In this document: positions 8,634 to 17,516 of the stretch, piece by piece
Position numbering within the stretch: position 1 is the first letter of the stretch
How the letters are laid out: each line of letters starts with the position of its first letter
Origin: Streptomyces shenzhenensis
GTDB lineage: Bacteria > Actinomycetota > Actinomycetes > Streptomycetales > Streptomycetaceae
Direction of reading: 5' to 3'
Length of the DNA: 64,000 nt
Assembly: GCF_003688995.1 (NCBI RefSeq)
Contig: NZ_PENI01000034.1
Coordinates: 46,400 to 110,399 of the forward strand
The notes under the pieces: generated by a model
Told to the model about the DNA's origin: nothing
The model's input: only the letters and a program-made list of their open reading frames with translations
Database searches by the model: none
Translations under genes and position numbers: made by a program

Positions 8634-10237
8634 ACCCCGCCGAGGACCACGGATGGTGGCGGAACGCGCTCATCTACGAGGTCTACCCACGCTCCTTCAG
8701 CGACAGTGACGGCGATGGCGTCGGCGATCTGGCCGGGCTGATCGAGCGCCTGCCCTACCTCGCCTCCCTGGGGGTCGACGGCGTCTGGCTGACCCCTTTC
8801 CAGCCCTCGCCCCAGATCGACCAGGGCTACGACATCAGCGACTACTGCGACGTGGACCCGCTGTTCGGCTCGATGCGCGTCTTCGACGAACTGCTCGGCG
8901 CCGCGCACCGCACCGGCATCCGGGTGCTGGTCGATCTCGTGCCCAACCACACCTCGACGAGCCATCCGATGTTCCGTCGCGCCGTCGCCGCGAAGCCCGG
9001 CTCGCCGGATCGATCCCTGTTCCACTTCCGCCCGGGCCGCGGCACGGCCCACGAGCGCACTCCCAACAACTGGCTCAGCGTGTTCGGCGGCCCGGCGTGG
9101 TCCCGTGCGCCCGAGCAGGACCCCACCGACCCGGACTGGTACCTCCACCTGTTCTCCAGCGGCCAGCCCGACTGGAACTGGGAGCACCCGGCCGTGCACG
9201 ACTACTTCGACGGCGTGCTGCGGTTCTGGTTCGACCGCGGGGCCGACGGCGTACGCATCGACGTCGCTCACGGGCTCTACAAGCAGCCCGGCCTGCCCGA
9301 CAGCCCCGCGGTACCGGAGGTGATCGACGGCCTGCGCTCCAACCCGCTCGCCATGGACCAGGAGCCCGTCCACGACGTCTACCGCCGCTGGCGGCGCATC
9401 GCCGAGAGCTACCAGCCGGCACGACTGCTGGTCGGCGAGGTCAACCTTCCCGCGCCGCGGGCCGCTCGCTACACCCGGCCCGACGAGCTGCACCAGTCCT
9501 TCGCCTTCACCTTCACCCAGCTCGGCTGGGACGCCACCGCGTGGGTACGGACGGGGAACGAACTGGCGGCCGCCCGGGACGCGTACGCCTCCTCCACCAC
9601 CTGGGCACTGGAGAACCACGACCTCGTCCGGACCGCGACCCGGTTCGGCACCGGCGAACGCGGCCGGCGGCGCGGCCGGGCCGCCCTGCTCGCCCTGCTC
9701 GGCCTGCCCGGAGCCGTCTACGTCTACCAGGGGCAGGAACTCGGGCTACCCGAGGTCGACGTCCCGGCCGACCGTCGCCGGGACCCCATGTGGCAACGCG
9801 CCGCCATCGGGCGCGACGGAGCCCGGGTCCCGATGCCCTGGACCGTCGCGAGCACCGGCACCCACGGCTTCTCTCCCCCGCAGGCGGCCGAGCCATGGCT
9901 GCCCGTCCCGCCAGGGTGGGGACGCTACGCGGTCGAGGCCCAGACGGACGCGGCGGGCTCCACCCTGGAACTCTTCCGCACCGCGGTGCGCGTCCGACGG
10001 GAGCTGCTGAGCCCGGCCGGGGCATCGGCCGGCCTCTCGGCCCGGTGGCGACTCCACGAGAACGGGCTCGTCGAATGCGCCCGCCCGGACGGCATCTCGG
10101 TCTTCATCGCCATGGACGACGAGGGGGCACGACTGCCACCGGGCCGGGCATTGCTCGCCAGCGATCCCCTCGACGAGACCGGAACCCTTCCGCCGGACAC
10201 GGCGGTCTGGTGGCGACACGAGACCTACTACCCGTAG
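8627..10237 (+). CDS. GH13 alpha-glucosidase / alpha-amylase family enzyme (second copy)
   Basis: Second GH13 enzyme, about 536 residues, overlapping the first. It can start at ATG 8618 (MAAMLNPAEDHGWW) or ATG 8627; the latter is chosen for length. Catalytic residues are Asp212 in GVRIDVAHGL, Glu271 in VGEVNLP, and Asp332 in ENHDLVR. It is clearly homologous to the first copy but much diverged, which suggests different linkage or aglycone preferences. It appears to be the last gene of the operon that begins at 691; the next gene is on the opposite strand. Confidence 0.92.
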   Translation: MLNPAEDHGWWRNALIYEVYPRSFSDSDGDGVGDLAGLIERLPYLASLGVDGVWLTPFQPSPQIDQGYDISDYCDVDPLFGSMRVFDELLGAAHRTGIRVLVDLVPNHTSTSHPMFRRAVAAKPGSPDRSLFHFRPGRGTAHERTPNNWLSVFGGPAWSRAPEQDPTDPDWYLHLFSSGQPDWNWEHPAVHDYFDGVLRFWFDRGADGVRIDVAHGLYKQPGLPDSPAVPEVIDGLRSNPLAMDQEPVHDVYRRWRRIAESYQPARLLVGEVNLPAPRAARYTRPDELHQSFAFTFTQLGWDATAWVRTGNELAAARDAYASSTTWALENHDLVRTATRFGTGERGRRRGRAALLALLGLPGAVYVYQGQELGLPEVDVPADRRRDPMWQRAAIGRDGARVPMPWTVASTGTHGFSPPQAAEPWLPVPPGWGRYAVEAQTDAAGSTLELFRTAVRVRRELLSPAGASAGLSARWRLHENGLVECARPDGISVFIAMDDEGARLPPGRALLASDPLDETGTLPPDTAVWWRHETYYP

Positions 10238-10255
10238 TTCGCGGGACTCATCGAC

Positions 10256-10498
10256 TCAGCCGCCGCTCTTGCGCCTGAACGACCGCTGGCTCGCAGCCGG
10301 GCCGTGCGCCGAACGCACCTTCGACGCATCGGACTTGGCGGCAGCATCAGCGGCGTCCGCCTGCGCACCGCGCTTGCGCGCCAGGGCTTCGCGGAACTTG
10401 CGCTTGAGGTCGTAATTGCCGTCGCTGTCCGGCTCCAGAGGGGACGTCTCGGGGGCAGCCGGCTCCGAACCTTCCGTAGATACTGGCTCTGCGGTCAT
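10256..10498 (-). CDS. Small DUF5302-like protein
   Basis: An 80-residue charged, Ala/Glu/Ser-rich protein. The N-terminal third is acidic and low-complexity. The conserved part is YDLKRKFREALARKRG, and the basic C-terminal tail is QRSFRRKSGG. These match a small actinobacterial family I recognise as DUF5302, of unknown function. ATG 10498 is chosen because GGAGG sits five bases upstream on this strand (10504-10508). It has no membrane segment or signal peptide and is convergent with the GH13 operon. Confidence 0.8.
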   Translation of the reverse strand: MTAEPVSTEGSEPAAPETSPLEPDSDGNYDLKRKFREALARKRGAQADAADAAAKSDASKVRSAHGPAASQRSFRRKSGG

Positions 10499-10702
10499 GG
10501 TGACCTCCTGGGTTCGGGGGTGGGCAAGCACAGCTTGTCATGCTGGGCGCAGTGCGAGGCGCCGGCAACGTCATCCTGCTCCGTTTCGGCGAATATCCCT
10601 CTCGCGGCCAAGGCGTTGACTTCGTAGGTGAGGCGCACGGGACGGCTTCGGGCCGGGCCGAGGGTTGTCGATCCCGTGGCCAGGCTGCCAGGGCAACGGC
10701 TC

Positions 10703-12118
10703 TCAGCCGTTGCGACGCACGAGGGCGGCTCTGCGGGCCTCGGCGAGCTTGCGGGCCTCGCCGGCCTTTCGGGACTTGCCGCCGGCGCCACGGGAGGTGC
10801 CCTTGCTGGTGCCGAGGCCGCGGAAGGGAGCGTTGGTGTTCTTGGGTCGGGGGACGGCGGGCCCGGCGTCGAGCGGGATCCCGGAGGGAGTCTTGGCGCC
10901 GGTGATCCGGCTCAGCTCCGCCTCACCCGAGCGCACCTTGGTGACGGTCGGCTCGATGCCGGCCTCGGCCATCATGCGGCTCGTCTCGCGGCGCTGGCCC
11001 GCCAGCACAAGCGTGACCACGCTGCCGGACTCACCGGCGCGGGCGGTGCGGCCCGCCCGGTGCACATAGTCCTTGACGTCGGTGGGCGGGTCGACGTTGA
11101 CCACGAGATCGAGGTCGTCGACGTGCAGGCCACGGGCCGCGACATTGGTCGCCACCAGAACGGTGATCTGGCTGTTCTTGAACTGCGCCAGGGTCCGTGT
11201 GCGCTGTGGCTGGGACTTGCCGCTGTGCAGGGCCCCGGCGTGCACCCCGCTGGCCCGCAGATGCCGGGTGAGCTGGTCGACGGCGTGCTTGGTGTCGAGG
11301 AACAGCAGTACGCGGCCGTCGCGGGCGGCGATTTCCGTGGTGACGGCGTAGCGGTCAGGGCCGTGGACGACCAGAACGTGGTGCTCCATCGTCGTGACCG
11401 TGCCCGCGGTCGGGTCGACCGAGTGGACGACGGGGTCGTGGAGGTAGCGGCGGACCAGTTGATCGACGTCGCGATCGAGAGTGGCCGAGAAGAGCATCCG
11501 CTGACCGTCGGGGTGCACCTGGTCGAGCACGTCGGCAACCTGCGGCAGGAATCCCAAGTCGCACATCTGGTCGGCCTCGTCCAGCACGGTGATTCCCACC
11601 CGTCCCAGGCGGCAGGCGTTGCGCTCGATCAGGTCGTGCAGGCGTCCGGGGGTGGCGACGACCACCTCGGCTCCCTGGCGCAGCGCGGTGACCTGCCGGC
11701 CGATCGACGTTCCGCCGACGACCGTGGCGATCCGCAGCCGCAGTGCCTCGGCGTACGGCGCCAGCGCCTGGGTGACCTGTTGGGCCAGCTCCCGGGTGGG
11801 CACAAGGATCAGAGCGAGGGGCTGCTTCGGTTCGGCGCGCCGCCCGGCTGTACGTGTCAGCAGCGGCAGGCCGAAGGCGAGCGTCTTGCCTGATCCGGTG
11901 CGCCCGCGTCCCAGGATGTCGCGCCCCTCCAGGGCATCGGGCAGTGTGGCGGCCTGGATCGGAAAGGGTTCGCGCACCCCGAGTTCGCTCAGTGTCCGCA
12001 GCACCTCCGCCGGCAGTTCCAGACCGGCGAAGGTGACGGCCGGGAGCAGCGCCGGGGTCGTTGCCCCGGGCTGGGCGGGACTGCCGTGAGCGATGCCGGA
12101 GTCATTGGGATGCTTCAT
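10703..12118 (-). CDS. DEAD-box RNA helicase
   Basis: A 471-residue ATP-dependent RNA helicase. Motifs in order are the Q motif near FPIQAATLP, Walker A GRGRTGSGKT, PTRELAQQ (Ia), TPGRL (Ib), DEAD within VLDEADQM, SAT within LFSATL, then VATNVAARGLHVDDL (V) and YVHRAGRTAR (VI). The basic C-terminal tail (RKAGEARKLAEARRAALVRR) may bind RNA. Start ATG 12118 has a GGAAGG Shine-Dalgarno sequence about seven bases upstream; a longer frame to 12250 has no conserved N terminus. It resembles RhlE/CsdA-type helicases that remodel structured RNA and ribosomes. The upstream leader holds candidate hairpins. Confidence 0.93.
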   Translation of the reverse strand: MKHPNDSGIAHGSPAQPGATTPALLPAVTFAGLELPAEVLRTLSELGVREPFPIQAATLPDALEGRDILGRGRTGSGKTLAFGLPLLTRTAGRRAEPKQPLALILVPTRELAQQVTQALAPYAEALRLRIATVVGGTSIGRQVTALRQGAEVVVATPGRLHDLIERNACRLGRVGITVLDEADQMCDLGFLPQVADVLDQVHPDGQRMLFSATLDRDVDQLVRRYLHDPVVHSVDPTAGTVTTMEHHVLVVHGPDRYAVTTEIAARDGRVLLFLDTKHAVDQLTRHLRASGVHAGALHSGKSQPQRTRTLAQFKNSQITVLVATNVAARGLHVDDLDLVVNVDPPTDVKDYVHRAGRTARAGESGSVVTLVLAGQRRETSRMMAEAGIEPTVTKVRSGEAELSRITGAKTPSGIPLDAGPAVPRPKNTNAPFRGLGTSKGTSRGAGGKSRKAGEARKLAEARRAALVRRNG

Positions 12119-12480
12119 GAACAGCCTTCCGCAAGGGAACGTACCGAGGAAGGCCCGGCAGGTTTGAACAGCCCACGCACAAGCCGAACGGAACAGGCAG
12201 AATCGCCCACCGCGACGACCACGCAAACACGTGAGACTAACACATGGCATAACCTCGCGCCGCTGCTACCGATCGCCCCTGTGTACGGGTGCTGGCAGGG
12301 GGTTGGCCTGGAACAACCGTTCCCCTTGAAGAACGGCCCCACCCCACGGGCGAGCTGTCGAGCCACGCATCGAGCCTTACGAGCGGGGCGCCGGGCGGGG
12401 CAGCAGGCCCCTGCTGCGGGTGCAGGTCAACAAGCCGGACGCCGTCCGGCCCGATGCTGACCATTTACTGACCCGGACGC
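12119..12480. other. Non-coding leader upstream of the helicase
   Basis: About 360 bp with no convincing gene. It probably carries the helicase promoter and 5' leader on the minus strand. The notable content is a pair of overlapping hairpins at 12310-12336, listed separately. The right end merges with the decayed MerR-type gene. Confidence 0.5.
12310..12336. promoter_or_regulatory. Two mutually exclusive hairpins in the helicase leader
   Basis: GGAAC-N4-GTTCC (12310-12323) and CCGTTC-N8-GAACGG (12317-12336) share the GTTC bases, so only one can form in a transcript. They lie about 190-220 nt upstream of the helicase start. Possible roles are a transcription-factor site or a folding switch; this is not demonstrated. 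Confidence 0.35.
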
Positions 12481-13228
12481 GGCGATCAAGGCTACGACCT
12501 GCGGAAGCCGATCTCGGGCTACCGCTACTACAGCGCTGACCAGGTGGCGCGGGCGACCGTGCTGCGCCAGTTCCGTGAGATTGCCATGCCCCGCGCTGGT
12601 GTCGAGGCGGTACTGGGTTCCGGGGCTGCCGAGGTATCCCGGCTGCTCGATGATCATGTGCCGAAGGTCGTGGGAGACGCGGCGGCAGCACAGCAGAAGG
12701 CTGCTGTCATCAAGTCCGCGCTCGGGAACGTGCACGGGTCTTCCGATCACGGCGCTGAAGGGTCCCGTGCCGGCGGATGCGGTCGAGCAGGTCCTGACCG
12801 CGACTGACCGATACCGGCTCTCCACCCGAACCCTGGTGCCGACTGATCCACCGAGGCAGACGTGGGCCGGCACAGTCAACGGCGATGAGATGCGGGCCGG
12901 CGGTCGCCGAGATCCGCCGCAGCGGGCTGGTGCGACTGCCGCGAAGAAACCCCGGCGAGCGCATCGCGCTGCACGTTGCCGCCCAGGGAGTGACGTCGTG
13001 TCAGCAGATGACGAACACCCCGACATCCCCTCCCGGCTACCGCGACGGGGCAGGCCCTCCAGATCTGCTTCGAGCTGACCACGCTCTATCCCGCCGTGAG
13101 CACCACGATCCGGCCCCGACGTGATGCTCGACCTGAGGGGAAATAGCCAGCCCGTCACGATCCGCTCCGCCGACCGCGACGCTCTCACCACCCTGGCCAT
13201 ACCCATCAAGCCCGGCCGCTCCGCCTGA
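12481..13228 (+). pseudogene. MerR-type regulator fused to a DNA polymerase III beta-clamp-like domain, frameshifted
   Basis: Pieces of one protein are readable in successive frames. The first is a MerR-like helix-turn-helix remnant containing SGYRYYSADQVARATVLRQF. Next is LTATDRYRLSTRTLVP followed by WAGTVNG in a second frame. AEIRRSGLVRLPRRN with GERIALHV comes next in a third frame, then LQICFELTTLYPAVST. The end is DVMLDLRGNSQPVTIRSADR with the final TGA at 13226-13228. Streptomyces carries MerR-like proteins with a C-terminal sliding-clamp-like region of this type, and the order matches. The start is lost and at least three frameshifts prevent translation. Confidence 0.75.
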
Positions 13229-13249
13229 GAAAGACGACGAGGAACATCC

Positions 13250-13327
13250 ATGACCAACGCACCCGCCAGCCCCGACCCGACCATGGAAGCCATGCCCAGG
13301 CCCTGGCCTGGAAGGTCCGGGCCTTGA
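13250..13327 (+). other. Start of a decayed small gene after the MerR/clamp pseudogene
   Basis: ATG 13250 has a GAGGAA site 7-8 bases upstream and opens a 25-codon frame (MTNAPASPDPTMEA) that stops at 13327. The bases beyond can be read in another frame as a continuation (RGRPLAQAITAPGRGDDTYG), suggesting a frameshift. It probably was the gene downstream of the MerR/clamp gene. I do not recognise the product. Confidence 0.35.
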
Positions 13328-13462
13328 GGGGCAGACCGCTGGCGCAGGCGATCACGGCGCCGGGCAGAGGAGACGACACATACGGAGCGCGCGGCGTCCA
13401 GCGGCTCCTGCAAGCCGGCCACCATGCAGTGAAGCCGGTGCCCCGCCGACCGGCACACCGCG

Positions 13463-13951
13463 TCATTCCGAAGGAATGCGAAACTCGAATTCGGGACGGT
13501 CCCACGGCACGGCGGGCGGGTTCGCGAGCGCGGTCCCGGTCCGCACCGCACCGACGCGGTGATAGAAGTCCTCGGCGGGAAGATGCGACACGACCGTGAC
13601 TCGGTCGATCCCGGCAGCACGGGCCTCGGACCGCATGTGCGCCACGAGCAATCGCCCAATACCCCGCCCTTGCGCTTCATCGGCGACGAACAGCAGGTCG
13701 AGCTCCGGTGGAGCAAGGACGAGCGAGTAGAACCCGAGGACCCGGCCTCCATGCTCGTCGGCGCTGACGGCCACAAAGGCGCGGTGGGCCTCGATGTAAT
13801 CAGGACCGACCCGGTAGCCCGCGACTGCGGCTGCGTACTTACCCTCGTAGGCGCCTGAGCCGCGCACGAGCCGCGTGAGCCGTTTGGCATCCCGCGCGAC
13901 GGCCCTCCGTATCGTGACCGGCTGGCTGATCGGGGAAGTGCGTGAACTCAT
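13463..13951 (-). CDS. GNAT-family N-acetyltransferase
   Basis: A 162-residue single-domain GNAT enzyme. The N-terminal strand and helix (VTIRRAVARDAKRLTRLVRG) lead to the acetyl-CoA binding motif A, ELDLLFVADEAQGRGIGRLL, with the Q/RxxGxG/A pattern as QGRGIG. The FYHRVGAVRTG segment near the C terminus is the usual last part of the fold. ATG 13951 is chosen because the sequence upstream lacks homology and is not codon-like. There is no clear Shine-Dalgarno sequence. The substrate is unknown. It stands alone between pseudogenes on the opposite strand. Confidence 0.87.
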   Translation of the reverse strand: MSSRTSPISQPVTIRRAVARDAKRLTRLVRGSGAYEGKYAAAVAGYRVGPDYIEAHRAFVAVSADEHGGRVLGFYSLVLAPPELDLLFVADEAQGRGIGRLLVAHMRSEARAAGIDRVTVVSHLPAEDFYHRVGAVRTGTALANPPAVPWDRPEFEFRIPSE

Positions 13952-13971
13952 CGGGAGAGTATTTCGCACCG

Positions 13972-14610
13972 GGAAGTGCCTTCGTGCGGCGGGTCGGCTG
14001 CTCGTGCAGGCGTTCCTGCACCGCTCCCCGGAACCCCTCGCCCAGGCCCCGCTCGGCCACGCCACTGCCGCCGAATCGCCCCGGCACACACCCACGTACG
14101 CGCGGATCATCGTGGCCGAACACGCCCGACGCCGCCTGCGCGAGGCCGCCGCGCACCTGATGCACACGGTACGGGACGCCTCCCGCACCCCGTGCTTACC
14201 ACACTGGCCGAGGACGACGCTCTCGCCTCCGTCGTGGACGCCATCGCCGCGTCCTTCCCGACCCGCTCCGGATCCCTGCCCCGCATCCCCGCACAAGCCC
14301 CTGCACTGCGACGAAGAGTCCGCCCAGGAGGAACGGCTGCTGCTCGCCACCGACCGCCGCGCCCGACCGACATCGAGCAGATGCGCTCCCGGCCGCGGAG
14401 GCCAGGTGACCGGCGTCCGCGTGGGCCGACAGGTCACCGGCGGCCACGACGAACTCCGAGTCAAGATCCGGACCATTCCCGGGCCAGCAGTCCCTGCAAG
14501 GTCCCCACGGCTGCCATATTCGCAGGTCAGCGAGCTGCTTGCGCTGTACCACCAACAGACGAAGAACCTTTTGGTCTCGTACTCCCCGAAGAAGCTGGGC
14601 TTCTTCTAGA
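13972..14610 (+). other. Decayed coding stretch, function unknown
   Basis: The sequence reads as fragments of one protein in two frames. The first contains RHTPTYARIIVAEHARRRLREA and HLMHTVRDA. The second contains TLAEDDALASVVDAIAASF and SFPTRSGSLPR. A frameshift near 14190-14200 separates them and no intact start is seen. I do not recognise the family. Its position beside a broken IS630 element suggests loss after insertion or recombination. Confidence 0.4.
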
Positions 14611-14628
14611 GATCTTTAATGGTTGAGG

Positions 14629-15620
14629 TTACGGCGGTTGGAGATCGAGTCCGGTCTTGGCCATGAGGCCCTTGATGAGGCGGGGGCGGTACTGCATCTG
14701 CTTCAGCCGCGTCTTCACCAGTGCGGTGAGCTGGTCGAGGTTGTGCTCGGTGAGGTTGGCCGGCGATCTCTTCAGGTGCGACCACACGCCCTCGACGGGG
14801 TTGAACTCGGGAGCGTACGGCGGCAGCTGGTAGACGGTCAGCCATGATCGGGCGGCGATCAGCTCGCGCATGGTGCGGCTGACGTGTGTGTTCAAGTTGT
14901 CCCGGACCAGCACGATGGGGCCGCCGAGCTGTTGGTGTGCGGCGTCCGGCAGACGGGCGTAGTCGGTCTCGGTGAAGCCCTTGTGGCGGCCTTTGGCGGA
15001 ACCACGGTCGAGGTGGATGCGGTGGATCAGCCGGGGCCGTCGGCCGGGCTTGGTGCAGATCAGCGCGGCCATCGAGACGCGTTTGGTGCCCGCTGCGGTG
15101 ACCCGCACCACCGGGGTGCGGCCCCGGCGGCCCCAGGTGCGGTCCGCCGCCCTCTTTTTATGATGGGCCACTGCTCTTCACCTCGTCCCGCTCGGTGGCC
15201 TTCCGGGAGGGGACCTGCGCGCTCCAGCCGATGCGGTGCAGCAGCAGGTCCAGCCCCGGCCAGGGTGTACTCGACGGCGAACCGGCGGCGCCCGACCTCG
15301 GCGATCCGGGCCAGTGTCCAGCACTGGTCACTCCAGCCGGAGGCGGCCGGCCCGGCATCCAACACTGCTGCCAGTACACGGAGTTGTCCCGAGTCGAGCT
15401 GGCGGCGGGCGCCGCCGGGGCCTTTGGAGATCAGGGCCCGCCGACCGACCGAAGCCAACGCACGCCGCCACCGGTTCGCCGACACCCGGGTCACCCTGAA
15501 CCAGCGGGCCACCTCCCGGTCACCGGCCCCGGCCTCGATCAGGTCAGCGGCAGCGAGCCGGACCTGCTCACGCCGAGCCCGTTCCCCGGCTGTCAATCCA
15601 CCGCCATCGGGATACCTCAT
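14629..15620 (-). pseudogene. IS630-family transposase, internally deleted
   Basis: The N-terminal part runs from ATG 15620 (MRYPDGGGLTAGERARREQV) through a helix-turn-helix (DREVARWFRVTRVSANRWRR). It then shifts frame near 15240 into LDLLLHRIGWSAQVPSRKA and stops. After a gap, the C-terminal part resumes at KRAADRTWGRRGRTPVVRV and includes DNLNTHVS and PEFNPVEGVWSHLKR, the second Asp and the Glu of the DDE triad. The stretch that normally carries the first catalytic Asp (EDEAG type) is missing between these parts. The element cannot transpose itself. No terminal inverted repeats were confidently assigned. Confidence 0.85.
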
Positions 15621-15739
15621 TCCCCCTACACAACGCGGCCCACGACAACCGTCACTGGGGCTGAGCCGTCAGCTCGCCCCGGATCGCGAACGATCAGAAT
15701 GCTCCCGGCGGCTGCGGCTGCGACTGCGACTGCGGCTGG

Positions 15740-16702
15740 TCAGGGTGTGAGGACGATGCGGCCGAATACTTCGCCGGCGTCCATCTTCCGGTGTGCCAGG
15801 GTGGCTTGGTCCAGTGAGAGCACGTCGTGTACCACCACCGTGAGGTCGCCCCGCGCCGCGGCCGTGAACTGGTCGCGGCGTACGGCCTGCAGATCCGCGG
15901 TGCTGACCGTGGCTGCGCTGAAGGTGGCGAACGACATCGACTTCTGGAACTGCGCCATCAGCGTCGTTCCGAAGTCCGCGGGCGGCTGCCCTCCCACGGC
16001 TCCGACGGCCACCATGCGCCCGTTCGGGTTGAGCCGGTCGAAGAACGACGGCAGAGCGTCACCGGCCACCATGTCGAGGATCACGTCGTAGCCCGCCGGG
16101 GCGTCGGGGCCACCGTCGCCGGCACGGTCCAGTACATGCGTCGCGCCCAGCCGGCGCAGGCGCTCTCCGCGCTCGGCCGACGATGTGGTCACCGCCACCG
16201 CGGAGGCGCCCTTGCGGGCCGCCAGTTGCACCGCCATGACACCGATGCTGCCCGCCGCCCCGCGCACCAGCACTGCCTCTCCCGGGGCGAAGTGGGCGTG
16301 TGCCAGGCCGAAGTGGGCTACGGCTCCCGAGCTGCCGACAGTGACCGAATCGACCGGTGACAGCTTTGGGGGCAGCGGCAGAACCTGTTCGAGCGGCACA
16401 CATGTCTGCTCCACATAGCCGCCTCCCGTGCCGGTGAAGGCCCACACCCGGCGGCCGATCCAGGACGCGTCGACCCCCTTTCCGGCGGCCGTGACCCTGC
16501 CCGCCACCTCACTGCCCGGGACGAATCCCTCCTCGAAGCCGTAGGCGGCCAGAGCCCCGCTGCGGATCAAGGCGTCCGCGCCGGCGACCCCCACCGCCTC
16601 GACCGCGATCAGCACCTCTCCCCCGGCGGGGCGGGGTGCCGGCAGGTCGACGAGAACCAGTCCTTCGGGACCTCCGTAGGTCCTGATCGCTACGGCCTTC
16701 AC
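15740..16702 (-). CDS. Quinone oxidoreductase-like zinc-independent MDR dehydrogenase
   Basis: A 320-residue medium-chain dehydrogenase/reductase of the quinone oxidoreductase type. It lacks the zinc-binding Cys/His set of alcohol dehydrogenases. The nucleotide-binding motif is VRGAAGSIGVMAVQLA, the GxGxxG variant of NADPH-dependent quinone reductases. GTG 16702 (VKAVAIRTYGGPEGL) is the natural N terminus; the frame continues upstream without homology. It is divergent from a TetR regulator, with 140 bp between the starts, the usual arrangement for repression of the reductase. The likely role is two-electron reduction of quinones or enones. Confidence 0.9.
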   Translation of the reverse strand: MKAVAIRTYGGPEGLVLVDLPAPRPAGGEVLIAVEAVGVAGADALIRSGALAAYGFEEGFVPGSEVAGRVTAAGKGVDASWIGRRVWAFTGTGGGYVEQTCVPLEQVLPLPPKLSPVDSVTVGSSGAVAHFGLAHAHFAPGEAVLVRGAAGSIGVMAVQLAARKGASAVAVTTSSAERGERLRRLGATHVLDRAGDGGPDAPAGYDVILDMVAGDALPSFFDRLNPNGRMVAVGAVGGQPPADFGTTLMAQFQKSMSFATFSAATVSTADLQAVRRDQFTAAARGDLTVVVHDVLSLDQATLAHRKMDAGEVFGRIVLTP

Positions 16703-16807
16703 GGGTGCGTACCTCCACGTGCTCGAAGTTGCGGACGCATGAGCGCCTCGAACCGGCACACATCGCGCGCCGGGATGTGACCTGGCCGGTTCTGTCCCGG
16801 ACGCTAC

Positions 16808-16823
16808 CGGACGCCCCCGTCCG
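16808..16823. promoter_or_regulatory. Candidate TetR operator in the divergent promoter
   Basis: Inverted repeat CGGACG-N4-CGTCCG, 20 bp upstream of the TetR start and about 105 bp from the reductase start. Its position suits autoregulation; the short GC-rich arms make it tentative. Confidence 0.35.
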
Positions 16824-16842
16824 TTCAGCCTAAAGTGAGAGC

Positions 16843-17484
16843 GTGACCCGGAATGTGCCTCACTCCCTGCGGTCCGACGCACGGGACAACCGCGACCGGC
16901 TCCTCGATACCGCCCAGGCGCTGTTCTCGACGGAAGGCCTGACGGTTCCGATGCGGGAGATCGCGCGACGCGCCCACGTCGGGCCGGCCACCCTGTACCG
17001 GCACTTCCCGACCAAGGAGTCGCTGGTCACCGCGGCCTTCGCCGATCAACTGCGGGCGTGCCAGGACATCATCGACCGGGCGAGTACCGACCCCGATCCA
17101 TGGCACGGCCTGCGCCAGGTCATCGAGAACATCTGCGAACTGCACGCACGCGACCGAGGCTTCACCGAGGCCTTCCTGTCGGCCTACCCCCGGGCCACCA
17201 CCGTGACCGCAGGCCGCGACCACATGCTCAAGGTCATCGCCGACCTGGCACACAGGGCCAAGCTGACGGGACACCTGCGCCCCGACGTCGTACCGGACGA
17301 CCTCATCCTCATGCTCCTGGCCAACAAGGGCATCCAAACGGCATCCCCCGCCGCACAAGTAGCAGCCTCCCGACGCTTCGCGGCCTTCGTCATCCAGGCA
17401 CTCACCAACTGCCCCCACAACACACCCCTACCTCCCCCCGCACGCCTCACCCCGACCGAACAGGACACCCCCCGAACGTCGTGA
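16843..17484 (+). CDS. TetR/AcrR-family transcriptional regulator
   Basis: A 213-residue regulator starting at GTG 16843. The N-terminal helix-turn-helix is clear: RDRLLDTAQALFSTEGL, then MREIARRAHVGPATLYRHFP with the recognition helix, followed by TKESLVTAAF. The ligand domain is poorly conserved, as expected. It is divergent from the quinone oxidoreductase and most likely represses it until a small electrophile or quinone binds. A strong hairpin follows 33 bp after the stop. Confidence 0.92.
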   Translation: MTRNVPHSLRSDARDNRDRLLDTAQALFSTEGLTVPMREIARRAHVGPATLYRHFPTKESLVTAAFADQLRACQDIIDRASTDPDPWHGLRQVIENICELHARDRGFTEAFLSAYPRATTVTAGRDHMLKVIADLAHRAKLTGHLRPDVVPDDLILMLLANKGIQTASPAAQVAASRRFAAFVIQALTNCPHNTPLPPPARLTPTEQDTPRTS

Positions 17485-17516
17485 TCCTGCGGTCGCCCGA
17501 GTTGTCGACCACAGGT

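Noticed and set aside
12427..13890. A 487-codon open frame on the minus strand
   Set aside because: No domain is recognisable and it overlaps the readable MerR/clamp fragments on the other strand. Long stop-free frames are expected in DNA of this GC content.
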